Shown: positions 1 through 10,700 of the stretch, piece after piece
Layout of the letters: every line of letters starts with the position of its first letter
Numbering within the stretch: the stretch's first letter is position 1
Assembly: GCF_900095695.1 (NCBI RefSeq)
Contig: NZ_FMIQ01000041.1
Coordinates: forward strand, 1 to 64,000
Reading direction: 5' to 3'
Length of the DNA: 64,000 bases
Source: Hafnia alvei
GTDB taxonomy: Bacteria; Pseudomonadota; Gammaproteobacteria; Enterobacterales; Enterobacteriaceae
The notes under the pieces: generated by a model
Database searches by the model: none
Seen by the model: only the letters and a program-made list of their open reading frames with translations
What the model was told of the DNA's origin: nothing
Program-made: the position numbers and the translations under genes

Positions 1-18
1 TTTTACTACACTAACTGA

Positions 19-3000
19 TTAGTCAGTAACCGCTGGTGGCTTGGTTGCTGGAGCCGTTGCTTGGCTTACCGCAGCGTGTCCACCGGCACCGCTTTTACTC
101 TGCAAATCCAGAGCAGGGCGCTGCCAGTTGTTGACGACCGGCGCAGAAGGTACATATTCTGGCGCTGGAGCTTTGGTCATCGGCGCTGATGCTACGCGCT
201 GAGCTTTAGCTGCGACGACGACGACAGGTTTCGCCGCGACGATAGGTTGCACAGGTTCTTGAGCAACCGCTTCCTCAACCGTCGTTTCTTCAATAGCTTC
301 AGCAACTGGTGTTTCAACTGCAGCTGTTTCAACGATAGTAGGTTCAACGGACGTTTCTTCAGCAGCCGTCTCTTCAGCGACGGTTACTGCCGCATCGGTT
401 TCTGCTACGACAGGTGCTTCAGAAGTTGTTGCTTCAACTACGGCAGCTTCAGCTACGGCCGGTTTGTCATCGACAATGAGCTCTTCAACTGCGGGTGTTG
501 GTTCTTCAACAGCCGTCGGTTCGTCATTGATAACTTGAGCTGGCACGATGGCGTCAAACGCAGCTGGAACTGCTGCTGCAGAGGTAGCGACTACCGGAGC
601 GGATGCGGCTGGTTTCTCTACAACTGGCTTCTCGATGACCGGCTCAACTGCAACTGTCTCAGCAACGACTGACTCAGCAACTGGTGCAACATCTACAGGT
701 GCGACAACAGGCTCTTCAACGATAACAGGCTGTTGAGCAACATGCTCAGTCACGGATCCGTTAACGGGTGAAACAGGTGCTTGTTCAATCGGTTGTTCGA
801 TAGCGACAGTCTGCGTTTCAACTTCAGTATCAGAGATTGCCGGCTGTGCGACCGGATAGCTAATCCACACTTTGCCAGAGGCCATCTCAGGCGATGCTGC
901 GGCAAATGCCAACGGCATTGGTGACTGAGTTGGATAGCGCTCATCACGATAACGACGACGACGCTGGCCGCTCACACGCAGATGACGAGGAGAGCGACGT
1001 GAACGACGTGGCATGCCGTTTTCACCTTGGCGGTTATCACGGAACCCTTCATCATCATTGCCTTGCTGCTGCGTTGGTTCAGCCTGTGTCTGTGGCGCGG
1101 TTTCTGCAACCACTGGCGCGGTGACAACGGCAGGAACGGATGCTTTAGCCAGAGCGGCTGCTGCATCGTCTTCAGCCTGGGTCGTAAAGCGAACTTTCTG
1201 AGTCAGTTGGCGACGCTGACGGCGCGGCATGTGCTGATTCTCTTCACGGCTGCTTTCTTCAGCCTCATTCGCTACTACGGCATCGCTGTTTTCCAGCGCT
1301 TTGACTTCTTGCTGGGCCTGACGCTTATCTTCTGTACGACGACGTTGACGATCGTTATTACGCGGTTCACGACGAGGCTGCTGTTCATCACGCTGTTCAA
1401 CGTTCGCTGTTTCAACGGCCACATCAGCATTCGCTGGCTGCGTTGACTGACGACGGTTACGACGCTGGTCTTCGCGGTTGCTGTTACGGTCGTTATTACG
1501 CTCGTTGCTGCGTTCAGTACGTTCACCGCGGTCGTTACGATCGTTGTTACGTTCGTTGCGGTCATTGCTACGGTCAGAGCGATCGTTACGATCACGACGA
1601 CCATTCTGGCGACGATTGTTGTTGCGGCGATCTTGATTCTGACGACGAGGCTCTTCAGCTGGCGCGGAAACTTCCACCGCTGGTTTTTGCTCAGGCTCAG
1701 AACCTGCAAACATGTTTTTCAGCGCAGAGAAGAAACGGCTTACCAAACCTGGTTGCGCAGGCGTTGTAGGCTGTGCAACGGTTTTCACCGCAGGCGCTGC
1801 AACGACTGGATCGGCTGTTTCTGCCGGAGGCGCTTCAACATCCAGTGAGAAAGCGGCCAACGCAGGTTGTTCTGGGCGTTTACGTTCCAGAACAGGCTCT
1901 TCCTCGGCGGTCAGCGTTTCCGCTTCATGCAGCTGAGGCAGCAGATAGCTGAGGGTGCTGGTTTCTTCACCTTTGCGCACACGAACTACGTTGTAGTGCG
2001 GAGTTTGCATCTGGTCGTTAGGAACAACGATGACTTTAACACCGTCCTGACGCTTTTCGATGGCGCTAACAGATTCACGTTTTTCGTTCAGCAGGTATGA
2101 GGCAACCGGCACAGGAACGATAGCGTGAACTTCATTGGTGTTCTCTTTCAGCGCTTCTTCTTCAATCAAACGTAGGATGGAGAGTGAAAGTGACTCGTTA
2201 TCACGTACGGTGCCGGTGCCGTTACAGCGCGGGCAAACGTGGTGGCTTGACTCACCCAGCGATGGGCTGAGGCGTTGACGAGACATTTCAAGCAGACCAA
2301 AGCGTGAGATGCGTCCAATCTGAATACGCGCACGGTCTTGGCGAACGGCATCACGCAGGCGGTTTTCAACCTCACGCTGATGGCGAACTGGTGTCATATC
2401 GATGAAGTCGATAACAATCAGGCCACCAAGGTCACGCAGGCGCAGCTGGCGAGCAATTTCATCAGCGGCTTCAAGGTTGGTGTTGAATGCGGTTTCTTCG
2501 ATATCGCCACCGCGTGTAGCGCGTGCGGAGTTAATGTCGATGGCCGTCAGGGCTTCAGTGGAGTCAATAACAATGGAGCCGCCGGAAGGCAGGCGAACTT
2601 CACGTTGGAAAGCAGACTCAATCTGAGATTCAATTTGATAGTGGCTAAACAGCGGGATTTCACCGGTATAGAGCTTAATCTTGCTGCTGAAATCAGGACG
2701 TCCCAGCGCGGCGATGTGCTGTTTGGCCAGATCAAGAATTTTGGGATTATCAATCAGGATTTCGCCAATGTCTGGACGCAGGTAGTCGCGGAATGCGCGA
2801 ACAATAACGTTGCTTTCCTGATGGATAAGGAACGGAGCAGGGCGGCCCTCCGCGGCTTTTTTAATGGCATCCCAATGTTTCAAACGGAATGACAGATCCC
2901 ATTGCAGTGCTTCGGCTGATTTGCCAACGCCTGCGGTACGAACGATAAGACCCATGCCATCAGGTAATTGCAGAGAAGAAAGCGCTTCTTTCAATTCTGT

Positions 3001-3444
3001 ACGGTCATCACCTTCGATGCGACGAGAGATCCCGCCAGCGCGTGGGTTATTAGGCATCAGTACTAAGTAGCTACCAGCAAGGCTGATAAACGTTGTCAGC
3101 GCAGCGCCCTTGTTGCCACGCTCTTCTTTATCAACCTGAACGATAACTTCCTGACCTTCGCGTAAAACATCTTTGATGTTTGGGCGACCATGTGAGGAGT
3201 AATTGTTTGGGAAATATTCGCGGGCAATTTCTTTAAGGGGGAGGAAACCGTGTCGTTCAGCACCGTAATCTACAAAAGCAGCTTCCAGACTTGGCTCAAT
3301 ACGGGTTATTTTCCCTTTGTAAATGTTAGCTTTTTTCTGTTCGTGACCAGGGCTTTCAATATCCAGATCATACAGACGCTGTCCATCTACAAGGGCAACA
3401 CGCAACTCTTCCTGCTGAGTTGCGTTAATCAACATTCTTTTCAT
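19..3444 (-). CDS. rne: Ribonuclease E
   Basis: This is the essential endoribonuclease that cuts single-stranded AU-rich RNA and scaffolds the degradosome at the inner membrane. The first 530 residues match E. coli RNase E closely: an S1 domain at about 39-119, metal ligands D303 and D346, and the zinc-link CPRC at 404-407. After that come a membrane-binding helix ([10 protein letters not shown]), a long Arg/Asn/Asp-rich RNA-binding stretch, and a C-terminal PNPase-binding segment containing APAPEYVP. The ATG at 3444 (MKRMLINA) is chosen because the family starts there; an in-frame ATG lies five codons upstream. At 1141 residues it is about 80 longer than the E. coli protein, all of it in a Val/Ala/Glu/Pro-rich linker. 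The long upstream region suggests the usual leader-mediated autoregulation (inferred). Confidence 0.98.
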   Translation of the reverse strand: MKRMLINATQQEELRVALVDGQRLYDLDIESPGHEQKKANIYKGKITRIEPSLEAAFVDYGAERHGFLPLKEIAREYFPNNYSSHGRPNIKDVLREGQEVIVQVDKEERGNKGAALTTFISLAGSYLVLMPNNPRAGGISRRIEGDDRTELKEALSSLQLPDGMGLIVRTAGVGKSAEALQWDLSFRLKHWDAIKKAAEGRPAPFLIHQESNVIVRAFRDYLRPDIGEILIDNPKILDLAKQHIAALGRPDFSSKIKLYTGEIPLFSHYQIESQIESAFQREVRLPSGGSIVIDSTEALTAIDINSARATRGGDIEETAFNTNLEAADEIARQLRLRDLGGLIVIDFIDMTPVRHQREVENRLRDAVRQDRARIQIGRISRFGLLEMSRQRLSPSLGESSHHVCPRCNGTGTVRDNESLSLSILRLIEEEALKENTNEVHAIVPVPVASYLLNEKRESVSAIEKRQDGVKVIVVPNDQMQTPHYNVVRVRKGEETSTLSYLLPQLHEAETLTAEEEPVLERKRPEQPALAAFSLDVEAPPAETADPVVAAPAVKTVAQPTTPAQPGLVSRFFSALKNMFAGSEPEQKPAVEVSAPAEEPRRQNQDRRNNNRRQNGRRDRNDRSDRSNDRNERNNDRNDRGERTERSNERNNDRNSNREDQRRNRRQSTQPANADVAVETANVEQRDEQQPRREPRNNDRQRRRTEDKRQAQQEVKALENSDAVVANEAEESSREENQHMPRRQRRQLTQKVRFTTQAEDDAAAALAKASVPAVVTAPVVAETAPQTQAEPTQQQGNDDEGFRDNRQGENGMPRRSRRSPRHLRVSGQRRRRYRDERYPTQSPMPLAFAAASPEMASGKVWISYPVAQPAISDTEVETQTVAIEQPIEQAPVSPVNGSVTEHVAQQPVIVEEPVVAPVDVAPVAESVVAETVAVEPVIEKPVVEKPAASAPVVATSAAAVPAAFDAIVPAQVINDEPTAVEEPTPAVEELIVDDKPAVAEAAVVEATTSEAPVVAETDAAVTVAEETAAEETSVEPTIVETAAVETPVAEAIEETTVEEAVAQEPVQPIVAAKPVVVVAAKAQRVASAPMTKAPAPEYVPSAPVVNNWQRPALDLQSKSGAGGHAAVSQATAPATKPPAVTD

Positions 3445-4051
3445 CTTCAACTTACTCATTTTTTTTGCATTGGCAACTAAGCTGCGGGCAAAATAACGTC
3501 CTGACCGAGAGGAAGACCGATGACCCCGAGTCTTATCGCAAAGTCGTCAACCTCACGGTTGTCGCCTGCATAGGGGCGCATATTTCGGTAAGCCTATGTT
3601 TCTTAGCGAAAATACAGCTTTGTGAAACACAGCACTGTTTATCAGTCAATGATTGCAAAAATATGCAGCATTGCTGATTCCATGTTTTAGGTCAGACTGC
3701 TACCCACAGCCCGCTAATTACTTGATTTCACACTACGTCTTACGCCATTGCTGCATTTCTGTGGCATCAAGTAAACGTCAAATCCCGTCGTTTTCCCTGT
3801 CTTAATGAGAATTAACGCGGAAATCTTTTTCATTATTCCACTGCAACGGCCTGTATAGCAAGACGACTTTTACCCTTATCCAGAAGATTCTTGCGGTACT
3901 TCACAACAAGCCTGTCTGGTTGCTCGTATATTAGTCAGAATGCGGGCGCAAACGTTCTCATTGCTCTCATTATCCCTGCCTTTCACGATAATCTGCTGCG
4001 AGCTCAAAAAAGAAGTGGCATGCAGTTGAATGCCTCTTTAAAATCGCGCCC
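3445..4051. other. rne-rluC divergent intergenic region, includes rne leader
   Basis: This 607-bp gap separates divergent rne and rluC. The rne side probably encodes the long structured 5' leader through which RNase E controls its own mRNA in E. coli; that is inferred from position, as I did not fold it. The rluC side ends in a promoter that abuts the start codon. No convincing gene is visible here. Confidence 0.6.
4015..4044 (+). promoter_or_regulatory. rluC promoter abutting the start codon
   Basis: A -35 element GTGGCA (4015-4020) and a -10 element TAAAAT (4039-4044) are 18 bp apart. The -10 ends 7 bases before the rluC ATG, with the GC-rich discriminator CGCGCCC between. Transcription would begin at or next to the start codon, and no Shine-Dalgarno sequence is seen. 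Confidence 0.55.
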
Positions 4052-5008
4052 ATGAATATGAATAACACCTCAGTAAAGTTAGTCACGATTGCCGCCGATG
4101 AGGCAGGGCAGCGTATTGATAATTTTTTGCGCAATCAGCTGAAAGGCGTGCCAAAAAGTATGATTTATCGCATCGTGCGTAAGGGCGAGGTGCGAGTTAA
4201 TAAAAAGCGCATCAAACCAGAATATAAATTGCAGCCGGGTGACGAAGTTAGAATTCCCCCGGTGCGGATTGCCGAACGCGATGAGGCTCCCGTTTCGGCG
4301 AAGTTGGACAAAGTGGCCGCGCTGAATGATTGCATCATCTTTGAAGATGATTATTTGTTGGTGCTGAATAAACCATCGGGTACCGCGGTACATGGCGGCA
4401 GCGGCTTAAGCTTTGGTGTTATCGAAGGGCTGCGTGCATTACGTCCTGAAGCGCGTTTTCTTGAGCTGGTTCACCGTCTCGATCGCGAAACCTCCGGTGT
4501 ATTATTGGTCGCTAAGAAGCGGTCTGCACTGCGCGCGTTGCATGAGCAGCTGCGTATGAAAGGAATGCAGAAAGACTATTTGGCGCTGGTTCGTGGTCAG
4601 TGGCAGTCGCATTGTAAAGTCGTGCAGGCGCCGCTACTCAAAAATATTCTGCAAAGCGGTGAGCGTATCGTTCGCGTTAACGCCGAAGGCAAACCGTCTG
4701 AAACGCGCTTTAAAGTTGAAGAGCGTTTTGAACATGCAACCTTAGTGAAGGCCAGTCCCGTGACGGGCCGAACTCACCAAATCCGCGTGCATGCACTGCA
4801 CGCTGGCCATCCGATTGCCTTCGATGATCGTTATGGCGATCGTGATTTTGATGGTGAGCTGAAGGGAACCGGCCTAGATCGCTTATTCTTGCATGCTGCA
4901 GCATTACGCTTTGAACATCCCAATTCAGGTGAAACCATGCGGGTGGAAGCCCCTATGGACAAGAAATTACGCCACTGCCTCGATGTGTTGCGTAAAACGA
5001 AAGCCTGA
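4052..5008 (+). CDS. rluC: 23S rRNA pseudouridine(955/2504/2580) synthase
   Basis: It isomerises three uridines in 23S rRNA to pseudouridine during large-subunit maturation. The 318-residue protein has an N-terminal S4-like RNA-binding domain (about 18-80) and the RsuA/RluA catalytic domain, with the catalytic aspartate D144 in HRLDRE, the same number as in E. coli RluC. It is divergent from rne, as in E. coli. The first ATG (4052) is used; a second ATG lies two codons later, and neither has a Shine-Dalgarno sequence. A hairpin terminator follows. Confidence 0.97.
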   Translation: MNMNNTSVKLVTIAADEAGQRIDNFLRNQLKGVPKSMIYRIVRKGEVRVNKKRIKPEYKLQPGDEVRIPPVRIAERDEAPVSAKLDKVAALNDCIIFEDDYLLVLNKPSGTAVHGGSGLSFGVIEGLRALRPEARFLELVHRLDRETSGVLLVAKKRSALRALHEQLRMKGMQKDYLALVRGQWQSHCKVVQAPLLKNILQSGERIVRVNAEGKPSETRFKVEERFEHATLVKASPVTGRTHQIRVHALHAGHPIAFDDRYGDRDFDGELKGTGLDRLFLHAAALRFEHPNSGETMRVEAPMDKKLRHCLDVLRKTKA

Positions 5009-5028
5009 TAGAGGCTGATAAATCAACT

Positions 5029-5053
5029 AAGCCGGATTATTCCGGCTTTTTTT
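5029..5053 (+). terminator. Rho-independent terminator after rluC
   Basis: The hairpin aagccgga-ttat-tccggctt (5029-5048) is followed by a T run to 5053. It lies between convergent rluC and maf and may serve rluC mainly. Confidence 0.85.
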
Positions 5054-5651
5054 ATGCTTTATTTTTACCTTTAAGCAAGGCGTTATAGCCAAACTTAAGC
5101 AGAATTTCGTTAAGCGCAATTAAAGGTAACCCCACCAGTGCGTTGGGATCGCGTCCTTCAAGCTGGCTAAAAAGCAATATACCCGCACCTTCGCACATAA
5201 AGCTGCCCGCACAGTACAGCGGCATCTCGAGTTGAATATAGGCGTGGATTTCGTCATCGGTTAAGCGGCGAAAATGTACGTGGAAGGGCTCACACACATT
5301 TTCCTTTTGCATTGTGTGGCTATTTAATACGCAGAGGCCGGTATAAAAGGTAATGATTTTTCCACTGGCGGCACGCAATTGCTGATGCGCATTCTCAATC
5401 GACCCCGGTTTTCCGACAATTTTCCCATCAATAACGCATACCTGATCGGAGCCAATAATAAAATTATTAGGGAATTTATCGGCCAGAGATTGCGCTTTTT
5501 CTTGTGCTAAACGCTGGACGAGTTGGGGCGCTGACTCGCCCTCTTTGGGGGTTTCATCCGTGTCGGGCGCGGCGCAGATGAATTCAATACCGAGCTTTTC
5601 TAGTAAAGCTCGGCGGTAGGGCGAAGTAGACGCTAAAATTAAAGGTGACAT
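5052..5651 (-). CDS. yceF: Maf/YceF-type nucleoside triphosphate pyrophosphatase
   Basis: This Maf-family house-cleaning enzyme hydrolyses non-canonical NTPs; the E. coli YceF branch acts on m7GTP. The N-terminal [18 protein letters not shown] motif, the DETP block and the [19 protein letters not shown] motifs are all present. The start at 5651 (MSPLILAS, 199 residues) fits the family; an upstream ATG at 5669 would add six residues but has no better ribosome site. It is convergent with rluC and divergent from yceD, the normal enterobacterial arrangement. Confidence 0.95.
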   Translation of the reverse strand: MSPLILASTSPYRRALLEKLGIEFICAAPDTDETPKEGESAPQLVQRLAQEKAQSLADKFPNNFIIGSDQVCVIDGKIVGKPGSIENAHQQLRAASGKIITFYTGLCVLNSHTMQKENVCEPFHVHFRRLTDDEIHAYIQLEMPLYCAGSFMCEGAGILLFSQLEGRDPNALVGLPLIALNEILLKFGYNALLKGKNKA

Positions 5652-5754
5652 ATTTTTTCCAGAAAGCATGGCGTAATTGAATCTGGCATTTTAAACTGTC
5701 CGCCGCTCAGGAAGCGAATATTGGAGGGAAAGTGTGCCTGCAAGGCCTTTTCCT

Positions 5755-5783
5755 TTGACTCTCGGTCTTTACAAAGTTAATAT
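5755..5783 (+). promoter_or_regulatory. yceD-rpmF operon promoter
   Basis: A -35 TTGACT (5755-5760), a 17-bp spacer and a -10 TAATAT (5778-5783) are visible. The yceD ATG is only 10 bases beyond the -10, across a GC-rich discriminator (GCGCGCC), so the leader would be almost absent. Confidence 0.65.
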
Positions 5784-5792
5784 GCGCGCCCT

Positions 5793-6314
5793 ATGCAAAA
5801 GGTAAAATTACCCTTGACCCTTGATGCAGTTCGTACTGCACAGAAACGATTAGATTACGTTGGTTTCTATTCGTCTGAGCAGGTAACACGAGTTGCTGAA
5901 TCTGTGGTCAGTGTGGATAGCGATGTTGCCGTGTCGTTGTCATTTAATATTGATAACCAGCGGTTAGCGGTGATTACTGGTCATGCCGACGTAACGGTGA
6001 CGTTATGTTGTCAGCGCTGTAATCAGACGTTCCAACAGCAGGTCCATACAACGTATTGTTTCAGCCCGGTCGCCAATGACGAGCAGGCTGAAGCATTGCC
6101 GGAAGCTTACGAGCCGATCGAAGTCAACGATTTTGGTGAAGTCGATTTGTTGGCAATGGTTGAAGATGAAATCATCCTCGCCCTGCCGGTAGTTCCGGTG
6201 CATGAATCTGAACACTGTGAAGTGTCCGACGCGGACATGGTATTTGGTAAACTACCTCCTGAGGTAGACAAGCCTAATCCATTTGCCGCATTAGCCAGTT
6301 TAAAGCGTAAGTAA
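5793..6314 (+). CDS. yceD: 23S rRNA accumulation protein YceD (DUF177)
   Basis: The 173-residue DUF177 protein has the same length as E. coli YceD, which is needed for normal 23S rRNA accumulation. A CQRC motif at 73-76, an acidic middle and the C-terminal [14 protein letters not shown] tail are conserved. It is followed by rpmF after 16 bp, the widely conserved yceD-rpmF pair, so it is most likely co-transcribed with the ribosomal protein and the plsX-fab genes. The start codon lies almost at the predicted transcription start. Confidence 0.95.
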   Translation: MQKVKLPLTLDAVRTAQKRLDYVGFYSSEQVTRVAESVVSVDSDVAVSLSFNIDNQRLAVITGHADVTVTLCCQRCNQTFQQQVHTTYCFSPVANDEQAEALPEAYEPIEVNDFGEVDLLAMVEDEIILALPVVPVHESEHCEVSDADMVFGKLPPEVDKPNPFAALASLKRK

Positions 6315-6330
6315 TCAAGGAGTAAGGTCA

Positions 6331-6501
6331 ATGGCCGTACAACAGAACAAAAAAACCCGCTCTTGCCGTGGTATGCGTCGTTCACACGATGCGCTGACCA
6401 CGACTACCGTCTCTGTTGACAAGGTTTCCGGTGAAACTCACCTGCGTCACCATGTCACTGCGGACGGTTTCTACCGCGGTCGCAAGGTTATCGTTAAGTA
6501 A
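6331..6501 (+). CDS. rpmF: 50S ribosomal protein L32
   Basis: This small basic protein of the large ribosomal subunit reads [11 protein letters not shown], then [10 protein letters not shown] and ends [14 protein letters not shown]. It has 56 residues, one fewer than E. coli L32. An AAGGAG ribosome site precedes the ATG (caaggagtaaggtca). It carries a single cysteine (C12), not the paired cysteines of zinc-type L32. It lies between yceD and plsX as in E. coli. Confidence 0.97.
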   Translation: MAVQQNKKTRSCRGMRRSHDALTTTTVSVDKVSGETHLRHHVTADGFYRGRKVIVK

Positions 6502-6528
6502 TACTTTTAGTATTTACAAGGCGATACT

Positions 6529-7563
6529 TTGACTCGTCTAACCCTCGCGTTAGATGCTATGAGCGGGGATTTCGGTCCTTGCATCACAGTGCCTGCAGCT
6601 TTGCAGGCACTGGCGTCTACTTCGTCGCTATACCTTCTTATTGTCGGACAACCCGACGCCATCGCACCTTATCTTGCTAAAGCAGCACCTGCGCTTCAAC
6701 AACGTTTGCGTGTGATCCCTGCTGAATCAGTTATACCCAACGATGCTAAACTTTCGCATGCTATCCGCACCAGCAAAGGAACATCGATGCGTATCGCGCT
6801 TGATTTAGTGAAGAGTGGCGAGGCTCAGGCGGTAGTCAGCGCGGGAAATACCGGCGCGCTGATGGGGCTGGCGAAATTGATGCTTAAACCGCTAGACGGT
6901 ATTGAGCGCCCCGCGCTGATGACGGTGTTACCGAATCAGCGAAAGAGTAAGACGGTAGTGCTAGATTTGGGCGCTAACGTTGAAAGTAGTAGTGCCATGT
7001 TAGTGCAGTTTGCCGTGATGGGTGCGGTAATGGCGGAAGAGATCGTTGGCATAACCTCGCCACGCATCGCCCTGCTGAACATTGGTGAAGAAGAGTTTAA
7101 AGGTTTAGACAATATCCGCGAAGCCGCCGCTGTGCTCAAAAGCACGCCAACGCTTAATTATATCGGCTATCTAGAAGGCAATGATTTGCTGACTGGCAAA
7201 ACAGATGTGTTGGTTTGTGACGGCTTCGTGGGTAATGTTACGTTAAAGACGATGGAAGGGGTGGTGCGCATGTTTCTATCCCTTCTCAAATCACCAGGAG
7301 AGAAGCGCAAGCGCTCTTGGTGGCTAAAATTATTGGGGCGCTTGATACAAAAAAGAATTGCTAAGCGTTTCGGTGATTTGAACCCCGACCAGTATAATGG
7401 AGCTTGTCTGGTAGGATTACGTGGCACCGTGATTAAAAGCCACGGCGCGGCGAACCAAAAAGCGTTCGCTGTCGCTATCGAACAGGCTGTGCAGGCGGTG
7501 CAAAGGCAAATTCCACAGCGAATTGCCCTGCGCCTTGAGACGATATTACCCAAGAGTGATTGA
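6529..7563 (+). CDS. plsX: Phosphate acyltransferase PlsX
   Basis: PlsX converts acyl-ACP to acyl-phosphate, the first committed donor for phospholipid synthesis, at the inner face of the membrane. The 344-residue sequence has the N-terminal [12 protein letters not shown] block, [17 protein letters not shown] and VCDGFVGNV motifs of the family. It begins with a TTG codon preceded by AAGG, since no ATG fits the conserved N-terminus. It lies in the rpmF-plsX-fabHDG order and ends 6 bp before fabH. Confidence 0.97.
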   Translation: MTRLTLALDAMSGDFGPCITVPAALQALASTSSLYLLIVGQPDAIAPYLAKAAPALQQRLRVIPAESVIPNDAKLSHAIRTSKGTSMRIALDLVKSGEAQAVVSAGNTGALMGLAKLMLKPLDGIERPALMTVLPNQRKSKTVVLDLGANVESSSAMLVQFAVMGAVMAEEIVGITSPRIALLNIGEEEFKGLDNIREAAAVLKSTPTLNYIGYLEGNDLLTGKTDVLVCDGFVGNVTLKTMEGVVRMFLSLLKSPGEKRKRSWWLKLLGRLIQKRIAKRFGDLNPDQYNGACLVGLRGTVIKSHGAANQKAFAVAIEQAVQAVQRQIPQRIALRLETILPKSD

Positions 7564-7569
7564 TCGTAC

Positions 7570-8520
7570 ATGTATACAAGAATTCTCGGTACGGGGAGCT
7601 ACCTGCCCGTACAAGTGCGTACCAACGCCGATTTAGAAAGTATGGTTGAAACGTCTGATGAGTGGATTGTTTCCCGTACAGGCATTCGTGAACGTCGCAT
7701 CGCTGCGCCGAATGAAAACGTGTCAACCATGGCATTTGAAGCGGCGAAACATGCGCTTGAAATGTCTGGGCTTGATAAAAATGATATTGGCCTGATCGTT
7801 GTTGCCACCACATCGGCAACGCATGCGTTTCCAAGCGCGGCGTGTCAGGTTCAACAGATGCTGGATATCAAAGGCTGTGCGGCCTTTGACGTTGCCGCTG
7901 CCTGCGCAGGATTTACCTACGCGCTGAGCATTGCCGATCAGTACGTTAAAAACGGCGCGGTCAAACACGCGCTGGTGATCGGCTCTGATACCTTAAGTCG
8001 TACGCTGGATCCGACCGATCGCGGCACTGTTATCCTCTTTGGTGACGGGGCAGGCGCTGTTATTCTTGGTGCATCTGAAGAGGCGGGCATTCTTTCGACT
8101 CACATCCACGCAGATGGTCACTACGGTGAGTTACTGACTCTGCCAAATCGCCAACGTTACACCGAAGATCAGGCCTATCTGACCATGGCGGGTAACGAAG
8201 TGTTTAAAGTTGCCGTGACTGAATTAGCACATATCGTCGACGAATCTCTTGCCGCGAATAATCTTGAGCGTAGCGATTTGGATTGGCTGGTTCCGCATCA
8301 GGCAAACCTGCGTATTATCAGTGCAACCGCGAAAAAACTGGGTATGACGTTGGATAACGTGATCGTGACTCTTGACCGTCACGGTAATACGTCTGCGGCA
8401 TCCGTGCCTTGCGCGTTAGATGAGGCCGTGCGTGATGGTCGCATTCAGCGTGGCCAACTGATTCTGCTTGAAGCTTTTGGTGGCGGTTTCACCTGGGGCT
8501 CTGCTTTGGTTCGTTTTTAA
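7570..8520 (+). CDS. fabH: 3-oxoacyl-[ACP] synthase III (FabH)
   Basis: FabH starts type II fatty acid synthesis by condensing acetyl-CoA with malonyl-ACP. The catalytic triad is visible as C112 (AACAGF), H243 (VPHQAN) and N273 (HGNTSAAS). The last two numbers are one lower than in E. coli because this protein is 316 residues, one shorter. The ATG follows plsX by 6 bp, so the genes are probably co-transcribed. The C-terminal [13 protein letters not shown] is identical to E. coli. Confidence 0.98.
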   Translation: MYTRILGTGSYLPVQVRTNADLESMVETSDEWIVSRTGIRERRIAAPNENVSTMAFEAAKHALEMSGLDKNDIGLIVVATTSATHAFPSAACQVQQMLDIKGCAAFDVAAACAGFTYALSIADQYVKNGAVKHALVIGSDTLSRTLDPTDRGTVILFGDGAGAVILGASEEAGILSTHIHADGHYGELLTLPNRQRYTEDQAYLTMAGNEVFKVAVTELAHIVDESLAANNLERSDLDWLVPHQANLRIISATAKKLGMTLDNVIVTLDRHGNTSAASVPCALDEAVRDGRIQRGQLILLEAFGGGFTWGSALVRF

Positions 8521-8551
8521 TCGTTAAGGTTTTCTGACGTTGGCATAGGTG

Positions 8552-8577
8552 TTGTTACATAAGTTACAGGGTAACAA
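8552..8577. repeat. Inverted repeat in the fabH-fabD gap
   Basis: TTGTTAC (8552-8558) and GTAACAA (8571-8577) form an inverted repeat in a 99-bp gap. It may be an RNA hairpin or operator; no T run follows. A TATAAA lies just before fabD and could mark an internal promoter. Confidence 0.4.
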
Positions 8578-8619
8578 TATTTAACCCGTTGGTATAAAAA
8601 GAATATCAGGAAAACAAAC

Positions 8620-9549
8620 ATGTCTAAATTCGCAATGGTGTTTCCAGGACAGGGCTCGCAAACCGTGGGTATGTTGGCCGATCTTGCGGCACAATTTCCG
8701 ATTGTAGAGCAGACTTTTGCTGAGGCATCCGACGCATTGGGTTATGACCTGTGGAAACTGGTTCAGGAAGGCCCAGCTGAAGAGTTAAACAAAACTTGGC
8801 AGACACAGCCTGCGTTACTGGCGGCCTCCGTCGCGATTTATCGCGTATGGCAGCAGGAGAATGGTGCTCAGCCTGCAATGATGGCAGGTCATAGCCTCGG
8901 TGAGTATTCTGCGCTGGTATGTGCCGGTGTTCTGGATTTCAAACAGGCCATTCGTTTAGTTGAACTGCGCGGCAAGCTGATGCAGGAAGCTGTACCTGCG
9001 GGTACTGGCGCGATGTCTGCCATTATCGGTCTGGATAACGATGCTATTGCCAAGGCCTGTGAAGAGTCTGCTCAGGGTGAGGTTGTTTCTCCTGTGAACT
9101 TTAACTCTCCGGGACAAGTTGTTATTGCCGGCAATAAAGATGCCGTTGAGCGTGCTGGTGCCGCGTGTAAAGCGGCTGGCGCAAAACGTGCGCTGCCGTT
9201 GCCAGTTAGCGTGCCATCACATTGTGCATTGATGAAGCCTGCTGCTGATAAGCTTGCGATTGCGCTGCAGGGGATTGCCTTCAATGCGCCTAAGTTCCCC
9301 GTTGTGAATAACGTGGATGTTAAAACTGAAACCTCGCCTGACGCTATCCGTGACGCCTTGGTGCGTCAGCTGTATAGCCCAGTACGTTGGAGTGAATCAG
9401 TCGAATTTATGGCAGGTGAGGGCGTTGAGCACCTGCTGGAGGTTGGTCCGGGTAAAGTTCTAACCGGTCTGACCAAGCGAATTGTCGATACCATGACGGC
9501 AGCTGCGATTAACGACGCTGCGTCTGTATCTGCCGCGCTTGCACAATAA
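8620..9549 (+). CDS. fabD: Malonyl-CoA:ACP transacylase
   Basis: FabD moves malonyl groups from CoA to ACP to feed fatty acid elongation. The nucleophile S92 sits in GHSLGE, with R117 and H201 (VPSHCALM) completing the catalytic set at the E. coli positions. The 309-residue length is typical. An AGGAAAA ribosome site precedes the ATG. It is followed by fabG after 13 bp. Confidence 0.98.
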   Translation: MSKFAMVFPGQGSQTVGMLADLAAQFPIVEQTFAEASDALGYDLWKLVQEGPAEELNKTWQTQPALLAASVAIYRVWQQENGAQPAMMAGHSLGEYSALVCAGVLDFKQAIRLVELRGKLMQEAVPAGTGAMSAIIGLDNDAIAKACEESAQGEVVSPVNFNSPGQVVIAGNKDAVERAGAACKAAGAKRALPLPVSVPSHCALMKPAADKLAIALQGIAFNAPKFPVVNNVDVKTETSPDAIRDALVRQLYSPVRWSESVEFMAGEGVEHLLEVGPGKVLTGLTKRIVDTMTAAAINDAASVSAALAQ

Positions 9550-9562
9550 GAAGAGGAAAATG

Positions 9563-10297
9563 ATGAGCTTCGAAGAAAAAATTGCACTGGTCACCGGCGC
9601 AAGCCGTGGTATTGGCCGCGCTATTGCTGAGACTTTAGTTGCCCGTGGTGCCCGTGTGATTGGCACTGCAACCAGTGATAAAGGCGCAGAAGATATTAGC
9701 GCTTATTTGGGCGAAAACGGCAAAGGTTTAAACCTGAACGTTGTTGATTCAGCTTCTATTGATGCAGTATTGAGCACCATCCGTGCTGAATTTGGCGAAA
9801 TTGACATTTTGGTCAATAATGCCGGCATTACTCGTGATAACCTATTGATGCGTATGAAGGACGATGAGTGGCAGGATATCCTCGACACGAATCTGACTTC
9901 CGTATTCCGCCTGTCAAAAGCGGTTTTACGAGCTATGATGAAAAAACGCTGTGGCCGCATTATCACCATTGGCTCTGTTGTGGGTACAATGGGTAATGCT
10001 GGACAAGCAAACTACGCGGCCGCTAAAGCAGGTTTGATTGGCTTTAGTAAGTCTCTAGCACGAGAAGTTGCTTCTCGTGGCATTACCGTTAACGTCGTGG
10101 CTCCTGGTTTCATTGAGACCGATATGACACGTTCGCTAACGGAAGAGCAGCGTAAAGACATTCTGGCGCAGGTCCCAGCGAACCGTTTGGGTGATGCAAA
10201 AGAAATCGCTAACGCTGTTGCATTTTTAGCCTCGGATGAGGCTAGCTACATCACCGGTGAGACCTTACATGTCAATGGCGGCATGTATATGATCTAA
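9563..10297 (+). CDS. fabG: 3-oxoacyl-[ACP] reductase
   Basis: FabG is the NADPH-dependent ketoreductase of fatty acid elongation. It is a 244-residue short-chain dehydrogenase with the TGASRGIG nucleotide motif at 11-18, NNAG at 85-88 and the catalytic S138, Y151 and K155. The second of two adjacent ATGs (9563) is chosen because it gives the family N-terminus (MSFEEKIAL) at good spacing from AAGAGGA. It follows fabD closely and probably shares its transcript. Confidence 0.98.
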   Translation: MSFEEKIALVTGASRGIGRAIAETLVARGARVIGTATSDKGAEDISAYLGENGKGLNLNVVDSASIDAVLSTIRAEFGEIDILVNNAGITRDNLLMRMKDDEWQDILDTNLTSVFRLSKAVLRAMMKKRCGRIITIGSVVGTMGNAGQANYAAAKAGLIGFSKSLAREVASRGITVNVVAPGFIETDMTRSLTEEQRKDILAQVPANRLGDAKEIANAVAFLASDEASYITGETLHVNGGMYMI

Positions 10298-10378
10298 AAA
10301 TCACGAAAATAATTTGCGTTTTTTGAGGGAATGACCGCAAAATAACGCAAAATCGTGGTTTGACCAGCCGGGATTTAG

Positions 10379-10406
10379 TTGCATCTTTTTCAACTTTCAA
10401 TACACT
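10379..10406 (+). promoter_or_regulatory. acpP promoter
   Basis: A -35 TTGCAT (10379-10384) and a -10 TACACT (10401-10406) are 16 bp apart in the fabG-acpP gap. They fit a separate strong transcript for the abundant carrier protein. Confidence 0.5.
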
Positions 10407-10451
10407 ACGAAAACCATCGCGAAAGCGAGTTTTGATAGGAAATTTAAGAGT

Positions 10452-10688
10452 ATGAGCACTATCGAAGAACGCGTTAAGAAAATCATTATCGAACAGCTGG
10501 GTGTTAAAGAAGACGAAGTCGTGAATGCTGCTTCCTTCGTTGACGATCTGGGTGCTGATTCTCTTGACACCGTTGAACTGGTTATGGCTCTGGAAGAAGA
10601 GTTTGATACTGAGATTCCGGACGAAGAAGCAGAAAAGATCACTACTGTTCAAGCAGCAATCGACTACATCGAATCTGCGAACAAGTAA
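10452..10688 (+). CDS. acpP: Acyl carrier protein
   Basis: ACP carries growing acyl chains on phosphopantetheine. The 78-residue acidic protein has the attachment serine in GADSLD at S37 (S36 after Met removal) and matches E. coli AcpP over most of its length. A TAAGAG ribosome site precedes the ATG. It has its own promoter and terminator within the fab cluster. Confidence 0.99.
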   Translation: MSTIEERVKKIIIEQLGVKEDEVVNAASFVDDLGADSLDTVELVMALEEEFDTEIPDEEAEKITTVQAAIDYIESANK

Positions 10689-10700
10689 TCGAACACATCT

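Noticed and set aside
247-1769. Several long frames opposite rne (for example 247-672 and 1443-1769)
   Set aside because: They mirror the low-complexity rne codons, have no family features and no ribosome sites.
3465-3677. A 70-codon frame in the rne leader region
   Set aside because: It lies opposite the structured rne leader, looks like no known protein and has no good ribosome site.
4016-4031. A sigma-54-like TGGCAT...TTGAA pattern before rluC
   Set aside because: The -12 GC is missing, and a sigma-70 -10 (TAAAAT) explains the region better.
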